Positions 14,966-24,192 of a stretch of DNA of 64,000 nt are shown one piece after another (within the stretch, counting starts at the first letter, position 1; the number at the start of each line of letters is the position of its first letter). The stretch covers positions 24,093 to 88,092 of the forward strand of contig JAGNDO010000018.1 in the NCBI GenBank assembly GCA_018003515.1. The letters are read 5' to 3'. The position numbers were made by a program, and so were the translations under genes. The stretch comes from Caldilineaceae bacterium (GTDB taxonomy: Bacteria; Chloroflexota; Anaerolineae; Caldilineales; Caldilineaceae). Below the pieces are notes generated by a model. It saw only the letters and a program-made list of their open reading frames with translations. It was not told the origin of the DNA and did not search any database.

Positions 14966-16960
14966 ATGACAGATGAACCCCAACAGGTGGCTTCGCCACC
15001 TGTTTTTATGTCCAAAATCCCATATCTCCCCGAACTTCTGATCCTGGCCCTGGCCGCGCTGACCCGCTTTTGGCGGCTGGATTTCCACAGCTTCTGGTTT
15101 GACGAGGCGGTTTCCCTGCAATGGGCGGCGGCGGACCCGGCGTACACGTGGGATGTGACCTTGAAGCTGGTGCAAGAGAAGCACCCGCCGGTCTATTACA
15201 TCACCCTGCACTATTGGCAGGCGGGGCTGGAGTTGCTGGGCTTGGGCCATAGCGACGCCGGGCTGCGGGCCTTGGGCAGTCTGTTGGGCGTGCTGACTGT
15301 TCTGGTCATGATTTTACTGGTGCGCCGGGTCAGCGGACGGGTCACGGCCCTGCTCACGGGGACGCTGGTCGCCCTCAGCCCGGTGATGGTCTGGTATAGC
15401 CAGGAGTTGCGCATGTTCCAGCCGGCGGCCACGGGCATCGCCTGGGCGGCCTATTTCCTGATCCGGGCCTGGGAGAGCGAGCGCTTCCCCCCCCGGCTGG
15501 GCTGGTGGGCGGGGATGGTGGCCGCCTTTCTCTTTGCCCTCTATGCCTATCTTTTCAGCGCCTTCATTTTGCCCCCGGCGGGACTGACTTTGCTGCTTTT
15601 GGCCGGGCGCAGATGGGGCCGCAAATTCTGGGAAGGGGTGGTCGCCTTCGCCCTCACCGGTGCGCTCTATTTGCCCCTGGCCCGCAACGCCTGGCTGATC
15701 AACAGCGCGGAGAGCGCGCCGGGCCAGGCCTTTGCCAACTTCCTGCCCACGGTGTGGCGGCACCTGCGCGTCTTCACGGTCTGGCAAGCGGACTGGCCGG
15801 CTGGTGCAGTCACCGGCGCGGTCCTCTTGGCGGCAATTTTGAGTCTGGCGGCCGGGTTCTCCTTTTTTTTGAAAAAAGATGGGCATTTCTCCATAAATGC
15901 GGCGGGGGCGGCCTGGCCAACACTTTGGGTTTCCCTGCCCTGGCTGATGGGGAACGTGCTTTTGGCGTCCAACGGCGGGGTCTTTAAGGAAGATCGTTAT
16001 TTCATCTTCCTGGCTCCCTTTGTGCTGTGGCTGATGGCCATGGGGATTGTCAACCTGGCCCGCTGGCGGCCTGGGGTGGGATGGACGGCCGGCGGGTTGA
16101 TGGTGCTGGCCCTGGCCGCGGCCCTACCCACCCTGTGGACCCCGGCCCTCTATCGAGAGGATTGGCGGGCGGCGGCGAGTTATATCGCCGACTATCAGGA
16201 CACCTCTCCGGTCCTGCCCAGCGCGGTGGTGGCCCATGTGGATTACACCCACCGCCCGGTGGATTGGTATTTGCAGCCCCGCTACACCTTTGACCAGTTG
16301 CCCGTATACGGACTATTTGGCGGCATCCTCACCCCGGAGCAGGTGGAGACGGTGATTGCGCCGCCCCTTTCGGGCATCGAGACTGCTCTAGGCGCATCCA
16401 CAGTCTGGCTGACCCAGAGCCATTTGGAAGGGCTGGATGATCAGGGATTAGTGGAACAATGGCTGGCCGCCCGCTACCCGGTGATCACCGAACAATATCC
16501 GGCAGGGATCAAGCTGACCGGCTATGCCATCCGCACCCATTTTGACGCTCTGCCCGATCTGGCTCCCGGCGCGGTCTATCCCGACGCCGAACTGGCTCCC
16601 GGTCTGGTTCTGCGGGCCTGCGAGATCACCACGCCCACGGTCAATGTGGCGGACACCCGGCTACATCCGCCCAGCGGCTGGGTGCATGTGCGTCTGTGGT
16701 GGCAGGCCAGCGGCCCAATTGCCGAAGATCTGCGCCCCACCGTGCGGGTCCAAGCCGACAGCGGTATCTGGGGCGAAAAGCTGGAGCGCCCCAACCAGAT
16801 CCTCGACCGCTTCCCCATGTCCGCCTGGGCCGTGGGCGACATCGTGCGGGACGAAGCCGACGTCAACCTCAACCCCCTTACCCCGCCCGGTGATTATCCA
16901 CTCCTTGTCAGCCTGGACAGCAGCACCGTCCCCTGTGGGATGGTGGAGATCAAAAAGTAG
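14966..16960 (+). CDS. GT39-like polytopic membrane glycosyltransferase
   Basis: A 664-residue integral membrane protein resembling ArnT/PMT-type (GT39) lipid-sugar glycosyltransferases. Seen: the first-loop acidic motif FWFDEAVS, HPPVYYITLHYW, ALSPVMVWYSQELRM, then 8-10 hydrophobic helices up to about residue 390 and a C-terminal exported domain. It should move a sugar from a polyprenyl phosphate donor to a cell-envelope acceptor. The start is uncertain: ATG 14966 is nine bases after the PIN stop, but codons 6-14 lie in a terminator-like hairpin and ATG 15008 directly after the T run is an alternative. Neither has a clear Shine-Dalgarno site. Confidence 0.85.
   Translation: MTDEPQQVASPPVFMSKIPYLPELLILALAALTRFWRLDFHSFWFDEAVSLQWAAADPAYTWDVTLKLVQEKHPPVYYITLHYWQAGLELLGLGHSDAGLRALGSLLGVLTVLVMILLVRRVSGRVTALLTGTLVALSPVMVWYSQELRMFQPAATGIAWAAYFLIRAWESERFPPRLGWWAGMVAAFLFALYAYLFSAFILPPAGLTLLLLAGRRWGRKFWEGVVAFALTGALYLPLARNAWLINSAESAPGQAFANFLPTVWRHLRVFTVWQADWPAGAVTGAVLLAAILSLAAGFSFFLKKDGHFSINAAGAAWPTLWVSLPWLMGNVLLASNGGVFKEDRYFIFLAPFVLWLMAMGIVNLARWRPGVGWTAGGLMVLALAAALPTLWTPALYREDWRAAASYIADYQDTSPVLPSAVVAHVDYTHRPVDWYLQPRYTFDQLPVYGLFGGILTPEQVETVIAPPLSGIETALGASTVWLTQSHLEGLDDQGLVEQWLAARYPVITEQYPAGIKLTGYAIRTHFDALPDLAPGAVYPDAELAPGLVLRACEITTPTVNVADTRLHPPSGWVHVRLWWQASGPIAEDLRPTVRVQADSGIWGEKLERPNQILDRFPMSAWAVGDIVRDEADVNLNPLTPPGDYPLLVSLDSSTVPCGMVEIKK
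14982..15007 (+). terminator. Intrinsic terminator after the PIN gene
   Basis: Perfect 10-bp stem AACAGGTGGC/GCCACCTGTT with a three-base loop followed by TTT. It overlaps the annotated beginning of the glycosyltransferase, casting doubt on its first start codon. Confidence 0.8.
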
Positions 16961-17026
16961 GCCGCGGATGAGACGGATTCGTGGCCTACTTGTAGCCTAC
17001 TTTGTAGCCTATCTGTGAGGAATCCC

Positions 17027-18259
17027 ATGCGTAAACTGTTCGGATTGGATCGCAATGTCTTCTATTTGGGCATCGTCAGCTTTCTCACCGACATCTCGTC
17101 GGAGATGACCCTGACCCTGCTGCCGCTCTTTTTGACCAATGTGCTGGGCGTGGCCATGCCCATTGTGGGGTTGATCGAGGGCTTCGCCGAGGCCACGGCC
17201 AGCCTGCTCAAGATCGTCTCCGGGCGTATCAGCGATATCAGCGGGCGGCGCAAACCCCTCACCGTGCTGGGGTACGGCATCAGCAGCTTGATGAAGCCCC
17301 TGTTGGCCTTGGCCGGAAGCTGGCCCCTGGTCCTGGCCGTGCGCTTTGCCGACCGGGTGGGCAAGGGCATCCGCTCTTCGCCCCGGGACGCCCTGATTGC
17401 CGAGAGCGCCGCGCCGGAGGATCGAGGCCGGGCCTTTGGCTGGCACCGGGCGGCGGACACGGCAGGGGCGCTGGTGGGTCTCTCCCTGGCCGCCGGGATC
17501 ATCTGGTTCACCCAGCGCAACGCCCAACTGTTGGACCGGGAAACCTTCCGCACGATTGTGCTGTGGGGGGCCATTCCTGGCTTTTTGAGCGTGGGGGTGC
17601 TGGTCTGGGGGGTGAAGGAGGCGGCCACCACCCGTGCCCACAGGGACAGCGGGGAAAAAGAGAGACGCTCGCTCAACTGGCGGGTGTGGCAGGGGATGGA
17701 CCCAGCCTTTCTCAAATATCTGGCCGTCATGGCCCTCTTCACCCTGGGCAACAGCAGTGATGCCTTTCTGCTGCTACGGGTGCAAAGCGTGGGATTGACC
17801 ACCCTCCAGATCGCCCTGATGTTGGTGGCGTACAATGTGATCTATTCGGCCTTTGCCCTGCCCGCCGGCATTCTCAGCGACCGGTTGGGGCGCAAGCAGT
17901 TGTTGATCTTTGGCTGGGGATTGTATGCCCTGATCTATCTGGGCTTTGGCTGGGTGGGGGAGGGGGGCGGCGTGGCCGCGGTGGGGCTGTACATTGCCTA
18001 CGGTCTCTACTACGCCAACACCGAGGGGGTGGGCCGGGCCTACGTGGCGGATCTGGTTCCGTCCCACAACCGAGCCACGGCCTATGGGCTGTACTACGGG
18101 GTAGTGGGGCTGATCGCCTTGCCCGCCAGCGTCCTGGCCGGCAGCCTGTGGGCCTGGATCAACCCGGCGGCCCCCTTCTATTTCGGGGCGGCCTTGGCCG
18201 GCGTCGCCGCCCTCCTGCTCTGGTTCTGGGTACCAAACAGTCAGGGTAAACCGACATAA
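17027..18259 (+). CDS. Major facilitator superfamily transporter
   Basis: A 410-residue permease with about 12 hydrophobic helices. The MFS loop signature between helices 2 and 3 appears as GRISDISGRRKPL, and the second-half equivalent as GILSDRLGRKQLL. The segment KGIRSSPRDALIAESAAPEDRGRAFGWHRAADTAGA marks a subfamily of uncharacterised bacterial MFS proteins. Substrate unknown; efflux or solute symport are both possible. ATG 17027 with GAGG just upstream is chosen over a GTG 12 bases earlier. Upstream lie three direct repeats of GTAGCCTA (16980-17015). Confidence 0.9.
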   Translation: MRKLFGLDRNVFYLGIVSFLTDISSEMTLTLLPLFLTNVLGVAMPIVGLIEGFAEATASLLKIVSGRISDISGRRKPLTVLGYGISSLMKPLLALAGSWPLVLAVRFADRVGKGIRSSPRDALIAESAAPEDRGRAFGWHRAADTAGALVGLSLAAGIIWFTQRNAQLLDRETFRTIVLWGAIPGFLSVGVLVWGVKEAATTRAHRDSGEKERRSLNWRVWQGMDPAFLKYLAVMALFTLGNSSDAFLLLRVQSVGLTTLQIALMLVAYNVIYSAFALPAGILSDRLGRKQLLIFGWGLYALIYLGFGWVGEGGGVAAVGLYIAYGLYYANTEGVGRAYVADLVPSHNRATAYGLYYGVVGLIALPASVLAGSLWAWINPAAPFYFGAALAGVAALLLWFWVPNSQGKPT

Positions 18260-18262
18260 AAA

Positions 18263-18334
18263 TTATCGCAAAGACACAAAGGGCGCAAAGAAAAACAGAA
18301 GTTTCTCTTTGCGCCCTTTGTGTCTTTGCGATAA
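18263..18334. terminator. 29-bp perfect inverted repeat, bidirectional terminator between MFS and CBS genes
   Basis: Arms 18263-18291 and 18306-18334 are perfectly complementary and built from CGCAAAG/CTTTGCG units; A and T runs flank both sides. It lies between the convergent MFS (plus) and CBS (minus) genes. Confidence 0.85.
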
Positions 18335-18347
18335 AAAAACCACCCCT

Positions 18348-18836
18348 TCACCCGCTCACCCCTTCACCCTCCTCCGCCATCTCCAACTCCTCGATCAACT
18401 GCACCAGATCCGTGCGGGTGATGATGCCGACGATCTTGCCATTTTCCACCACGGGCAGGGAGCGGTGGCCCCGCTTCATCATCTGGGTGGCCACGTGATC
18501 GATGGAATCGTCCGGGCCAACCGTGGTGACTTTGGTACTCATCAACTCCGCGGCGTTGACGGCCAGAATATGGCGCACCTGCTCTTTGTACTCAGCATAA
18601 TCGTCTAGCCCAAAGGGGAGCAGCCCCCACAGCAAGGGAAAATAGGTCGGTTCCTTGGCCGGAGCGTGGCGGGAGATCAGATCCAGCTCCGAGACAAACC
18701 CCACCAGCTTGCCTTCATGGTTGACCACCGGCACCCCGCTGATCTGGTTGGCCCGCATGATCCACGCCAGCTTCTGGATAGGCGTGTCCGGTGTGACGGT
18801 GATGACGTTGTTGGTCATGAGATCCCGAACTTGCAT
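18348..18836 (-). CDS. Two-CBS-domain regulatory protein
   Basis: A 162-residue stand-alone Bateman module: CBS1 at about residues 3-60 (VRDLMTNNVITVTPDTPI, ISGVPVVNHEGKLVGFVSELDL) and CBS2 at about 98-155 (AAELMSTKVTTVGPDD, RSLPVVENGKIVGIITRTDLV). Such proteins bind adenine nucleotides and control a partner. ATG 18836 is preferred to an upstream start because of AAAGGAA eight bases before it. The final residues GEGVSG and the TGA stop are encoded by a heptamer repeat. Three tRNA genes lie upstream on the same strand, possibly on the same transcript. Confidence 0.9.
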   Translation of the reverse strand: MQVRDLMTNNVITVTPDTPIQKLAWIMRANQISGVPVVNHEGKLVGFVSELDLISRHAPAKEPTYFPLLWGLLPFGLDDYAEYKEQVRHILAVNAAELMSTKVTTVGPDDSIDHVATQMMKRGHRSLPVVENGKIVGIITRTDLVQLIEELEMAEEGEGVSG

Positions 18837-18923
18837 GGTGGGGTTCCTTTCTAGGGAAGGCAAAAGGCAAAAGTCAAAAGGGGTGTGGGGTGGACAGGCG
18901 GTGGAAAGAGTAGGGGAAATCGT

Positions 18924-18996
<73 letters not shown>

Positions 18997-19101
18997 CGAA
19001 AAAGAAAAGGTTGATCTGTTGATTGGTTGATTTGGCCAAACGCACACCCCTTACGGGGACGCCCACCAAAAAATCAACAAATAAACAAATCAACCAATTA
19101 G

Positions 19102-19172
19102 AGCGGGTAGCGGGAATCGAACCCGCGTAATCTGCTTGGAAGGCAGAGGCTCTACCATTAAGCTATACCCGC
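19102..19172 (-). tRNA. tRNA-Gly (TCC)
   Basis: A 71-base cloverleaf: acceptor GCGGGTA/TACCCGC, anticodon stem TCTGC/GCAGA with loop CTTCCAA giving anticodon TCC, T arm GCGGG-TTCGATT-CCCGC. No encoded CCA. Second gene of a three-tRNA cluster. Confidence 0.97.
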
Positions 19173-19175
19173 ATG

Positions 19176-19251
<76 letters not shown>

Positions 19252-19260
19252 TCTGCGCTT

Positions 19261-19289
19261 ATTTTAGCCGAAAGGGGCGGGTTGGTCAA
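19261..19289 (-). promoter_or_regulatory. Promoter of the three-tRNA cluster
   Basis: On the minus strand TTGACC (19284-19289), 17-base spacer, TAAAAT (19261-19266). Predicted start about 19254, only a few bases before tRNA-Pro. Confidence 0.8.
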
Positions 19290-19383
19290 ACGGACGCAAT
19301 GCAACTTCACGGCTTATGAAAGGCCCTGGCCTATAGGAGCCGGCCTGGTCAGGCGCAAAAGTGACGTGTGGCACAACACATAA

Positions 19384-19423
19384 ATACAATGGCCCCCGCT
19401 CGGTTGAGCGGGGGCCATTGTAT
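19384..19423. terminator. 18-bp perfect hairpin downstream of the exported protein gene
   Basis: Arms 19384-19401 and 19406-19423 (core GGCCCCCGCTC/GAGCGGGGGCC) with a GGTT loop. It lies about 70 bases after the minus-strand gene ending at 19493 and probably terminates it; the T tract is weak. Confidence 0.7.
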
Positions 19424-19492
19424 TGTCAATCCATTGTGAACTCAGTTGTCGCCAATAATGAGAGACCCACTGAGACCACAAACATGCATCTG

Positions 19493-20455
19493 TTAGTAGC
19501 AACTCGCCATGGCGACGCCATCTACATAGATCGACACATCGTCAAAGTAGATGTTGGAGTTGAGCGCCGCCGGGCTTTCGCCCTGGATCATGACCATAAA
19601 CATGCCGCTGTCGCCAACAGTGACGGTGTTCTCCATCCAGTTCCATTCGCCCCGGGTGTAGCCGTTGACATACTGCGCTGAATCGCCATAGGCATCAGCC
19701 TTGACACCCAAAGAGGCCCAGTCATAGTCCCAACGGTCGGTAGGGGAAACGTTGCCATGATTGATGATCAGATAATGCACCGCAACCTTCACGACAGCAC
19801 CAGGAGCTGCGCTGAACAACGGGCTGGCGAAACCGGCAGCATAGGGCTGCATGCTGGCGATCTTGGCAGAGTGGCGTCCGTCTACTGTATCGCCGACGGT
19901 TGTGCCGTCATCGTCATAGTTGCTGCCAGGGCCTACAACATTCTCTTTAGAGAAGACCACATTCTTGGCCTGGCGATAGCCATCGTTGACCGCAAAGGCA
20001 CCCCAGCCGCCGAACCAGTCGGTGAAGAGATCCTGGCGTTCTTTGGGATCCGAGCGGCTGGCCCACAGACCATTCTTGTCGAAATTGTTACAAACAGCCG
20101 GTGCCGGCGCGTTTAAGTAATTCAACGTGATGCCGTTGGCAATGTTTGTAATTTTCGGCAAAATGAACGGATTGCCATTCTTCAGACCATCTGCCTTGGC
20201 GACGGCAGCGGCTTCCGAGGACTGGGCAGGCAGATTCGTCGCCACGACCAAGTTGTAGATCTGGCTGGGGGCCAGTACACTGGTGTGGGGAATGGGCTGC
20301 GGGCTGGTTCGCGGAGCCATTACAGGGACGATTTTAGGATTGGGGCCGGTTGTGGTGTGCCCGTCGGCAAGCACAGCAGTTGCGGGTACCAACAGTGCCA
20401 AGATGAGCAAAACTGCTAACAAACTTCGACGAAACGATCTTCCTGAAGCACGCAT
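19493..20455 (-). CDS. Exported protein of unknown function
   Basis: A 320-residue protein with a clear signal peptide (basic RRSLLAVLL, hydrophobic core, AVLADG cleavage region near residue 30). After a Pro-rich linker the mature part is rich in Asn, Asp, Trp and aromatic residues. The C-terminal ~150 residues (DTVDGRHSAKI...NIYFDDVSIYVDG) resemble a carbohydrate-binding β-sandwich, where the FDDVSI ending is common. A strong AAGGAGAAG site precedes the start. No catalytic motif was recognised. Located between lipoprotein genes and the tRNA cluster. Confidence 0.8.
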   Translation of the reverse strand: MRASGRSFRRSLLAVLLILALLVPATAVLADGHTTTGPNPKIVPVMAPRTSPQPIPHTSVLAPSQIYNLVVATNLPAQSSEAAAVAKADGLKNGNPFILPKITNIANGITLNYLNAPAPAVCNNFDKNGLWASRSDPKERQDLFTDWFGGWGAFAVNDGYRQAKNVVFSKENVVGPGSNYDDDGTTVGDTVDGRHSAKIASMQPYAAGFASPLFSAAPGAVVKVAVHYLIINHGNVSPTDRWDYDWASLGVKADAYGDSAQYVNGYTRGEWNWMENTVTVGDSGMFMVMIQGESPAALNSNIYFDDVSIYVDGVAMASCY

Positions 20456-20673
20456 GTAACTTCTCCTTATCTGAGGGGTAGGACAAACAAGTTGGACAAA
20501 TACAGCTGAGTTCTATTACACCTTATTCACCCACGATGGATGAACATACGGCACAATATGCATCAAGCATGCAGAAGCACACTGGCATAACATCAGAATT
20601 CCTCACAATCTAGTCCGGCCTAGGCTACCAGTCGGACGATATGAGCTACGAGACCGGTCGAACTTACACTCAT

Positions 20674-21732
20674 TTAGGGCAGCGGTTGTTGAAAAGCGAG
20701 TTCGATGTTGGTCTTGTTCAGCACTATCTCGTAAATCTCAAAATCACCCAAATAGGCCCGATCATACTGTTCGCCGGCATATTCTCCAGAGAAGAGCCAG
20801 CGTTTGACATACCTCATCGACAGCAATATTCCTGTACGCAGATCATAACAAGCGACACCCTGATATGTGTTTAGCCAGCCATCGGTCTCTGCCACTTCAC
20901 CGGCCAACTGTTCATTGCACCAAGCCGCCACTTTCTGTCCATCAGAAGCGGTGAAGAGGCTATTGCCTGGGCCAGGGTTGGCCCCATGCCAAAAGTCCGT
21001 CAGGAATACCTCGGCTTGACCTGCGTATAGATCTCTGCCGTCGAATGGGTCCAATTGGTGTCGCAATACGGAGTTTTGACCACAACTATCCGCCCATGTA
21101 ACTGTGCGGTCAATGACAAGCCAGAATTGGTCCAAATCACTCCGTTCCTCCGCCGTGATGGAGGCCGTACACACCCGCTCAGTGCATCGTTCCGACCCGC
21201 ATTGATAATCCACATCCCAGACCGCATCCACGTTTTCAGGAAAGAGCGATGCTAACACAGGCAGAGCCTCAGCGTCCGCATTCGCTTCCACCACCTGTCC
21301 GGAGATCCACGCCGGATAGGTTGGCTGGTCAGGTTCGTCGTCAATGCCCTGAAAACAGCATACACGCCACCAGCCCTCTGTCGTTTTGCCGTAGGTCTTG
21401 AATGACGAACTCCTGTCGGCTATCGTGATGGGCTGATATTCCAGACCCGGACCGCTACGAACATTTACCCGACTGCTTTTGGCATTCACCGAAGCAGTCC
21501 ATCCAGCATTGGCAATATCAGCCTGTGTGACACTGGACTGAACCGGATCACTGAATGACGACGACGCTTCCGATCCCAACCTCTCGACGCCCGGAGGTAC
21601 ATTTTGGCCAAAATCAGACATCAATTGAAGCGATTTTGCCATTGATGCCGGATCAGGGACGCATCCACCAAACAATAGAAGCAGACTAATGGCCACCCAT
21701 CCAAGAAAAACCCTAGGCAATAGGCTCGTCAT
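20674..21732 (-). CDS. Lipoprotein with bacterial SH3 domain
   Basis: A 352-residue lipoprotein: hydrophobic N-terminus ending in the lipobox LFGGC (about residues 20-24). Residues 78-150 form an SH3b-type domain (ASVNAKSSRVNVRSGPG... and WWRVCC). The remainder, with several paired cysteines (CGSERC, CTAS), is unassigned. SH3b domains often bind peptidoglycan or glycans at the cell surface. The low start quality (no strong ribosome site before ATG 21732) leaves the exact N-terminus uncertain. Confidence 0.78.
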   Translation of the reverse strand: MTSLLPRVFLGWVAISLLLLFGGCVPDPASMAKSLQLMSDFGQNVPPGVERLGSEASSSFSDPVQSSVTQADIANAGWTASVNAKSSRVNVRSGPGLEYQPITIADRSSSFKTYGKTTEGWWRVCCFQGIDDEPDQPTYPAWISGQVVEANADAEALPVLASLFPENVDAVWDVDYQCGSERCTERVCTASITAEERSDLDQFWLVIDRTVTWADSCGQNSVLRHQLDPFDGRDLYAGQAEVFLTDFWHGANPGPGNSLFTASDGQKVAAWCNEQLAGEVAETDGWLNTYQGVACYDLRTGILLSMRYVKRWLFSGEYAGEQYDRAYLGDFEIYEIVLNKTNIELAFQQPLP

Positions 21733-22280
21733 TGATAATTACTCGGCGTTTGCTAGATTTAGACTGTTCGATGACTACGCCAGACAAATTTCCTCAATCC
21801 AAGAGAAAATAAGCGAGCGCAAAAACATCAGTAATTTTGACGAATCAAAAACTAAGGAGTTGTTGTTTGGGTTGATCGGTGCCGATAGCTCCGTTGCCGT
21901 CAGGAAAAATTCAGCATTGGCTGATCAAAACAAGAGAACGAAGAGACAAGAAAGAGAAACAAAAGAACGAAGAGACAAGAAAGAGAAACAAGAGAAACAA
22001 GAGAAACAAGAGAAACAAGAGAAACAAGAGAAACAAGAGAAACAAGAGAAACAAGAGAACGAAGAGAACGAAGAGAACGAAGAGACAAGAAAAACCTTCT
22101 GATCAATTATAACGCATGTTTCGATTACATGCAACCTCTATTTTGCAGGTTCATCAATTCTCAATTTTCCCCATAAACAGGAACAATTGCCTTGACGACT
22201 CCGAAATTCAGCGCATGGGGCACTTCTCTCTGTCAGAAACCAAATTCATCCCCACTCTCCACTCTCCAATCTCCTACCTC
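21733..22280. other. Intergenic region with 9-bp repeat tract and heptamer run
   Basis: 548 bases without a convincing gene. It contains an AT-rich stretch, then at 21935-22090 a purine tract of GAGAAACAA 9-mers and GAGAACGAA variants, and at 22245-22285 short CTCCTAC/CTCCAAT heptamers reaching into the next gene's stop. An open frame (21689-22102, plus) crosses the tract but looks like repeat translation. Confidence 0.6.
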
Positions 22281-24107
22281 CTACCTCACCCATTGAATGC
22301 TGTGCAAGCTCCAGTCCGGGCTGAGGGTGCCGGTGATGGGGGCCAGAGCGCGGGGGGTACCGCCGGCGATGGGCAGCAGCCAGATCTTCCACGCACCGTC
22401 CCGGTCGCTGAGGAAGGCGATTTGCGTGCCGTCCGGGCTGACCGTGGGCAGGACGTCGTTGGAGTTGTTGGTGGTCAGGCGCAGAACTTCGCCCGTGGCC
22501 ACGGTGAGCCGGTAGATCTCCCAGTTGCCGTGGCGATCCCGGCTCATGAAGAGTACATAGGTGCCGTCCGGTGACCAGGTGGGCCGGGTGTCCCCTGGCT
22601 GAGAAGTCAGGGAGGTGCGGCTGGTGGCAGCGCTGGTTAGGGTCCACAGGCCACAGCCGTTGCCCGTGGGGTCACAGCCCTGATAGACGATGCGATCCTG
22701 GGTGGGGTGCCAGGATGGGGTGTTGCCAAAGTCCAGCACATCCGCCACGCCTTTGCCGTCGGCCCAGGTGATGTAGACCCGCCAACGCCGGTCCCCCTCC
22801 CGGTTGCTGGCAAAGACGATGCGGTCCCCGGCAGGATTCCAACTGGGCAGGCTGTCTTCGGTGAAGGTGGAGAAGCGGATACGCAGATCCGTGCCGGGGT
22901 CCGAGCCGCCCAGGCCGCCCAGATCGCCCCGGGTGCTGCGGAAGGCGATGCGCCGCCCGGCCCGTTGCAGATTGGGCTCCGAGGCGTCTTCCACCAGCAA
23001 AACCGGGCGCACGTTGGCCGTCACTGGCTGGGCGAAGATGCGGCTGCGCCCGTCCGTGGGATCGACTGCGGAGTAGAGAATGCGCCCTGTGCCGCTGGCG
23101 GCCACGGCGCTGCTCCCCGCGGCGGGGGTGCCCTCCTCGCCCGGCATGGGTGTACCCTCTTCCGTGGCCTCGATCCCCGCGCCCGAATCACACAGGATTT
23201 GGAATTCGGTCTGCTTCTCCCCTAGGCCCAACGCATTCTGCACGACAATGGCCTGGGCATATTGATCTGCGGCCTCGCACCAATTCCCCTCTTTTGCCAA
23301 ACTGTCCCCATATTCCAAATGGGCTTCCTGGAGCTTTTGGCGCACGTCCCGATAGCTGGGGTTGCCCTCGTAGATCAGGGTGAGCAGATCGATGGCCTTG
23401 GGCCAATCGGCGAACCAATAGGTCAGGGCATCCACATATTGGGCGGTCACATCCCGCACCGTGCGGATCTGTACCTCGTCCGGGCGGATCTCCAAAGCCC
23501 GGTCAAAGAGGCTGACCGCCTCTTCCAGGCTGCCGGCATTGCTCTTTTCCATGCCCAAACTGGCATAGGCCGTGTAGAGTTGATCTTGCAATTGCTGGGG
23601 ATCGAAGGTGGGGTCTTCGGTCTTGAGCTGGGTCTGCTTGGCCTGCACCTGCAACAGCCGGTCGATGGCCTCGGCCCAACGCCCTTCTTGGGCCAGAGAT
23701 TGGGCATCGGCCCAGACCACATTCATGGGATTGAGGGGAGTTTGGGGTGAACTGGGGGTGGGGGCCACCGCCACGGGTGCCACGGGAACCACGGGCATGG
23801 AGGCCGAATCCACGCTCAACAGCGTCCCGATGCCATCCAGCGCGCTGGCGTTTTCCGGGTCCAGCAACAGGATCTGGCGGTAGGCCTCCAACGCCGCCGG
23901 GGAATCCCCGTCGGACTGGAAGTCCACCGCCTGCTGGCTGAGGATGGCGATCTGCTGGCGGCGCTGGGTCTCCAACTGCTGGGTGCCATCCCGCAACCCC
24001 TTGACCACGGCGAAGACCAAAATCAGCACAGCCAACAGAGCGGCCACGCCAATAGTCAGGCGCAGCCAGCGGGGGAAACGGGTGGGTTGAGCGGGTTGTG
24101 AGGTCAT
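22281..24107 (-). CDS. Membrane-anchored TPR and TolB-like beta-propeller protein
   Basis: A 608-residue protein: N-terminal anchor helix (about 18-38), then TPR-like helical repeats (about 55-100 and 145-300, e.g. GRWAEAIDRLLQVQAKQ and EEAVSLFDRALEIRPDE), a Gly/Ala/Pro linker, and a C-terminal PD40/WD40-like β-propeller (about 335-600) with repeated ...PSWNPAGDRIVFASNREGD..., TWSPDGTYVLFMSRDR and TVSPDGTQIAFLSDRDG blades. It is likely exported and faces outside, scaffolding other proteins. The stop TAG lies in a GGTAGGA heptamer run. It shares an operon-like orientation with the upstream DUF5107 lipoprotein. Confidence 0.85.
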   Translation of the reverse strand: MTSQPAQPTRFPRWLRLTIGVAALLAVLILVFAVVKGLRDGTQQLETQRRQQIAILSQQAVDFQSDGDSPAALEAYRQILLLDPENASALDGIGTLLSVDSASMPVVPVAPVAVAPTPSSPQTPLNPMNVVWADAQSLAQEGRWAEAIDRLLQVQAKQTQLKTEDPTFDPQQLQDQLYTAYASLGMEKSNAGSLEEAVSLFDRALEIRPDEVQIRTVRDVTAQYVDALTYWFADWPKAIDLLTLIYEGNPSYRDVRQKLQEAHLEYGDSLAKEGNWCEAADQYAQAIVVQNALGLGEKQTEFQILCDSGAGIEATEEGTPMPGEEGTPAAGSSAVAASGTGRILYSAVDPTDGRSRIFAQPVTANVRPVLLVEDASEPNLQRAGRRIAFRSTRGDLGGLGGSDPGTDLRIRFSTFTEDSLPSWNPAGDRIVFASNREGDRRWRVYITWADGKGVADVLDFGNTPSWHPTQDRIVYQGCDPTGNGCGLWTLTSAATSRTSLTSQPGDTRPTWSPDGTYVLFMSRDRHGNWEIYRLTVATGEVLRLTTNNSNDVLPTVSPDGTQIAFLSDRDGAWKIWLLPIAGGTPRALAPITGTLSPDWSLHSIQWVR

Positions 24108-24111
24108 AGGA

Positions 24112-24192
24112 TTTTGGGATTAGGGGTTGGGGATTGGGGATTGGGGGTTGGGTCAAGTTCCTGAAGCCCAATCCCTAATCCCCAATCCCTGA
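24112..24192. repeat. Heptamer palindrome (GGATTGG units)
   Basis: Repeats of GGATTGG/GGGATTAG on one side and CCAATCCC/CTAATCC on the other, separated by about 20 bases, fill the gap between the DUF5107 and TPR genes. Related runs: 54776-54830 and 62278-62300. Confidence 0.8.

Noticed and set aside
21689..22102. Open frame of 137 codons ending in (EKQ)n
   Set aside because: Most of it is translation of the 9-bp repeat tract, its start overlaps the lipoprotein gene on the other strand, and no ribosome site or homology was recognised.
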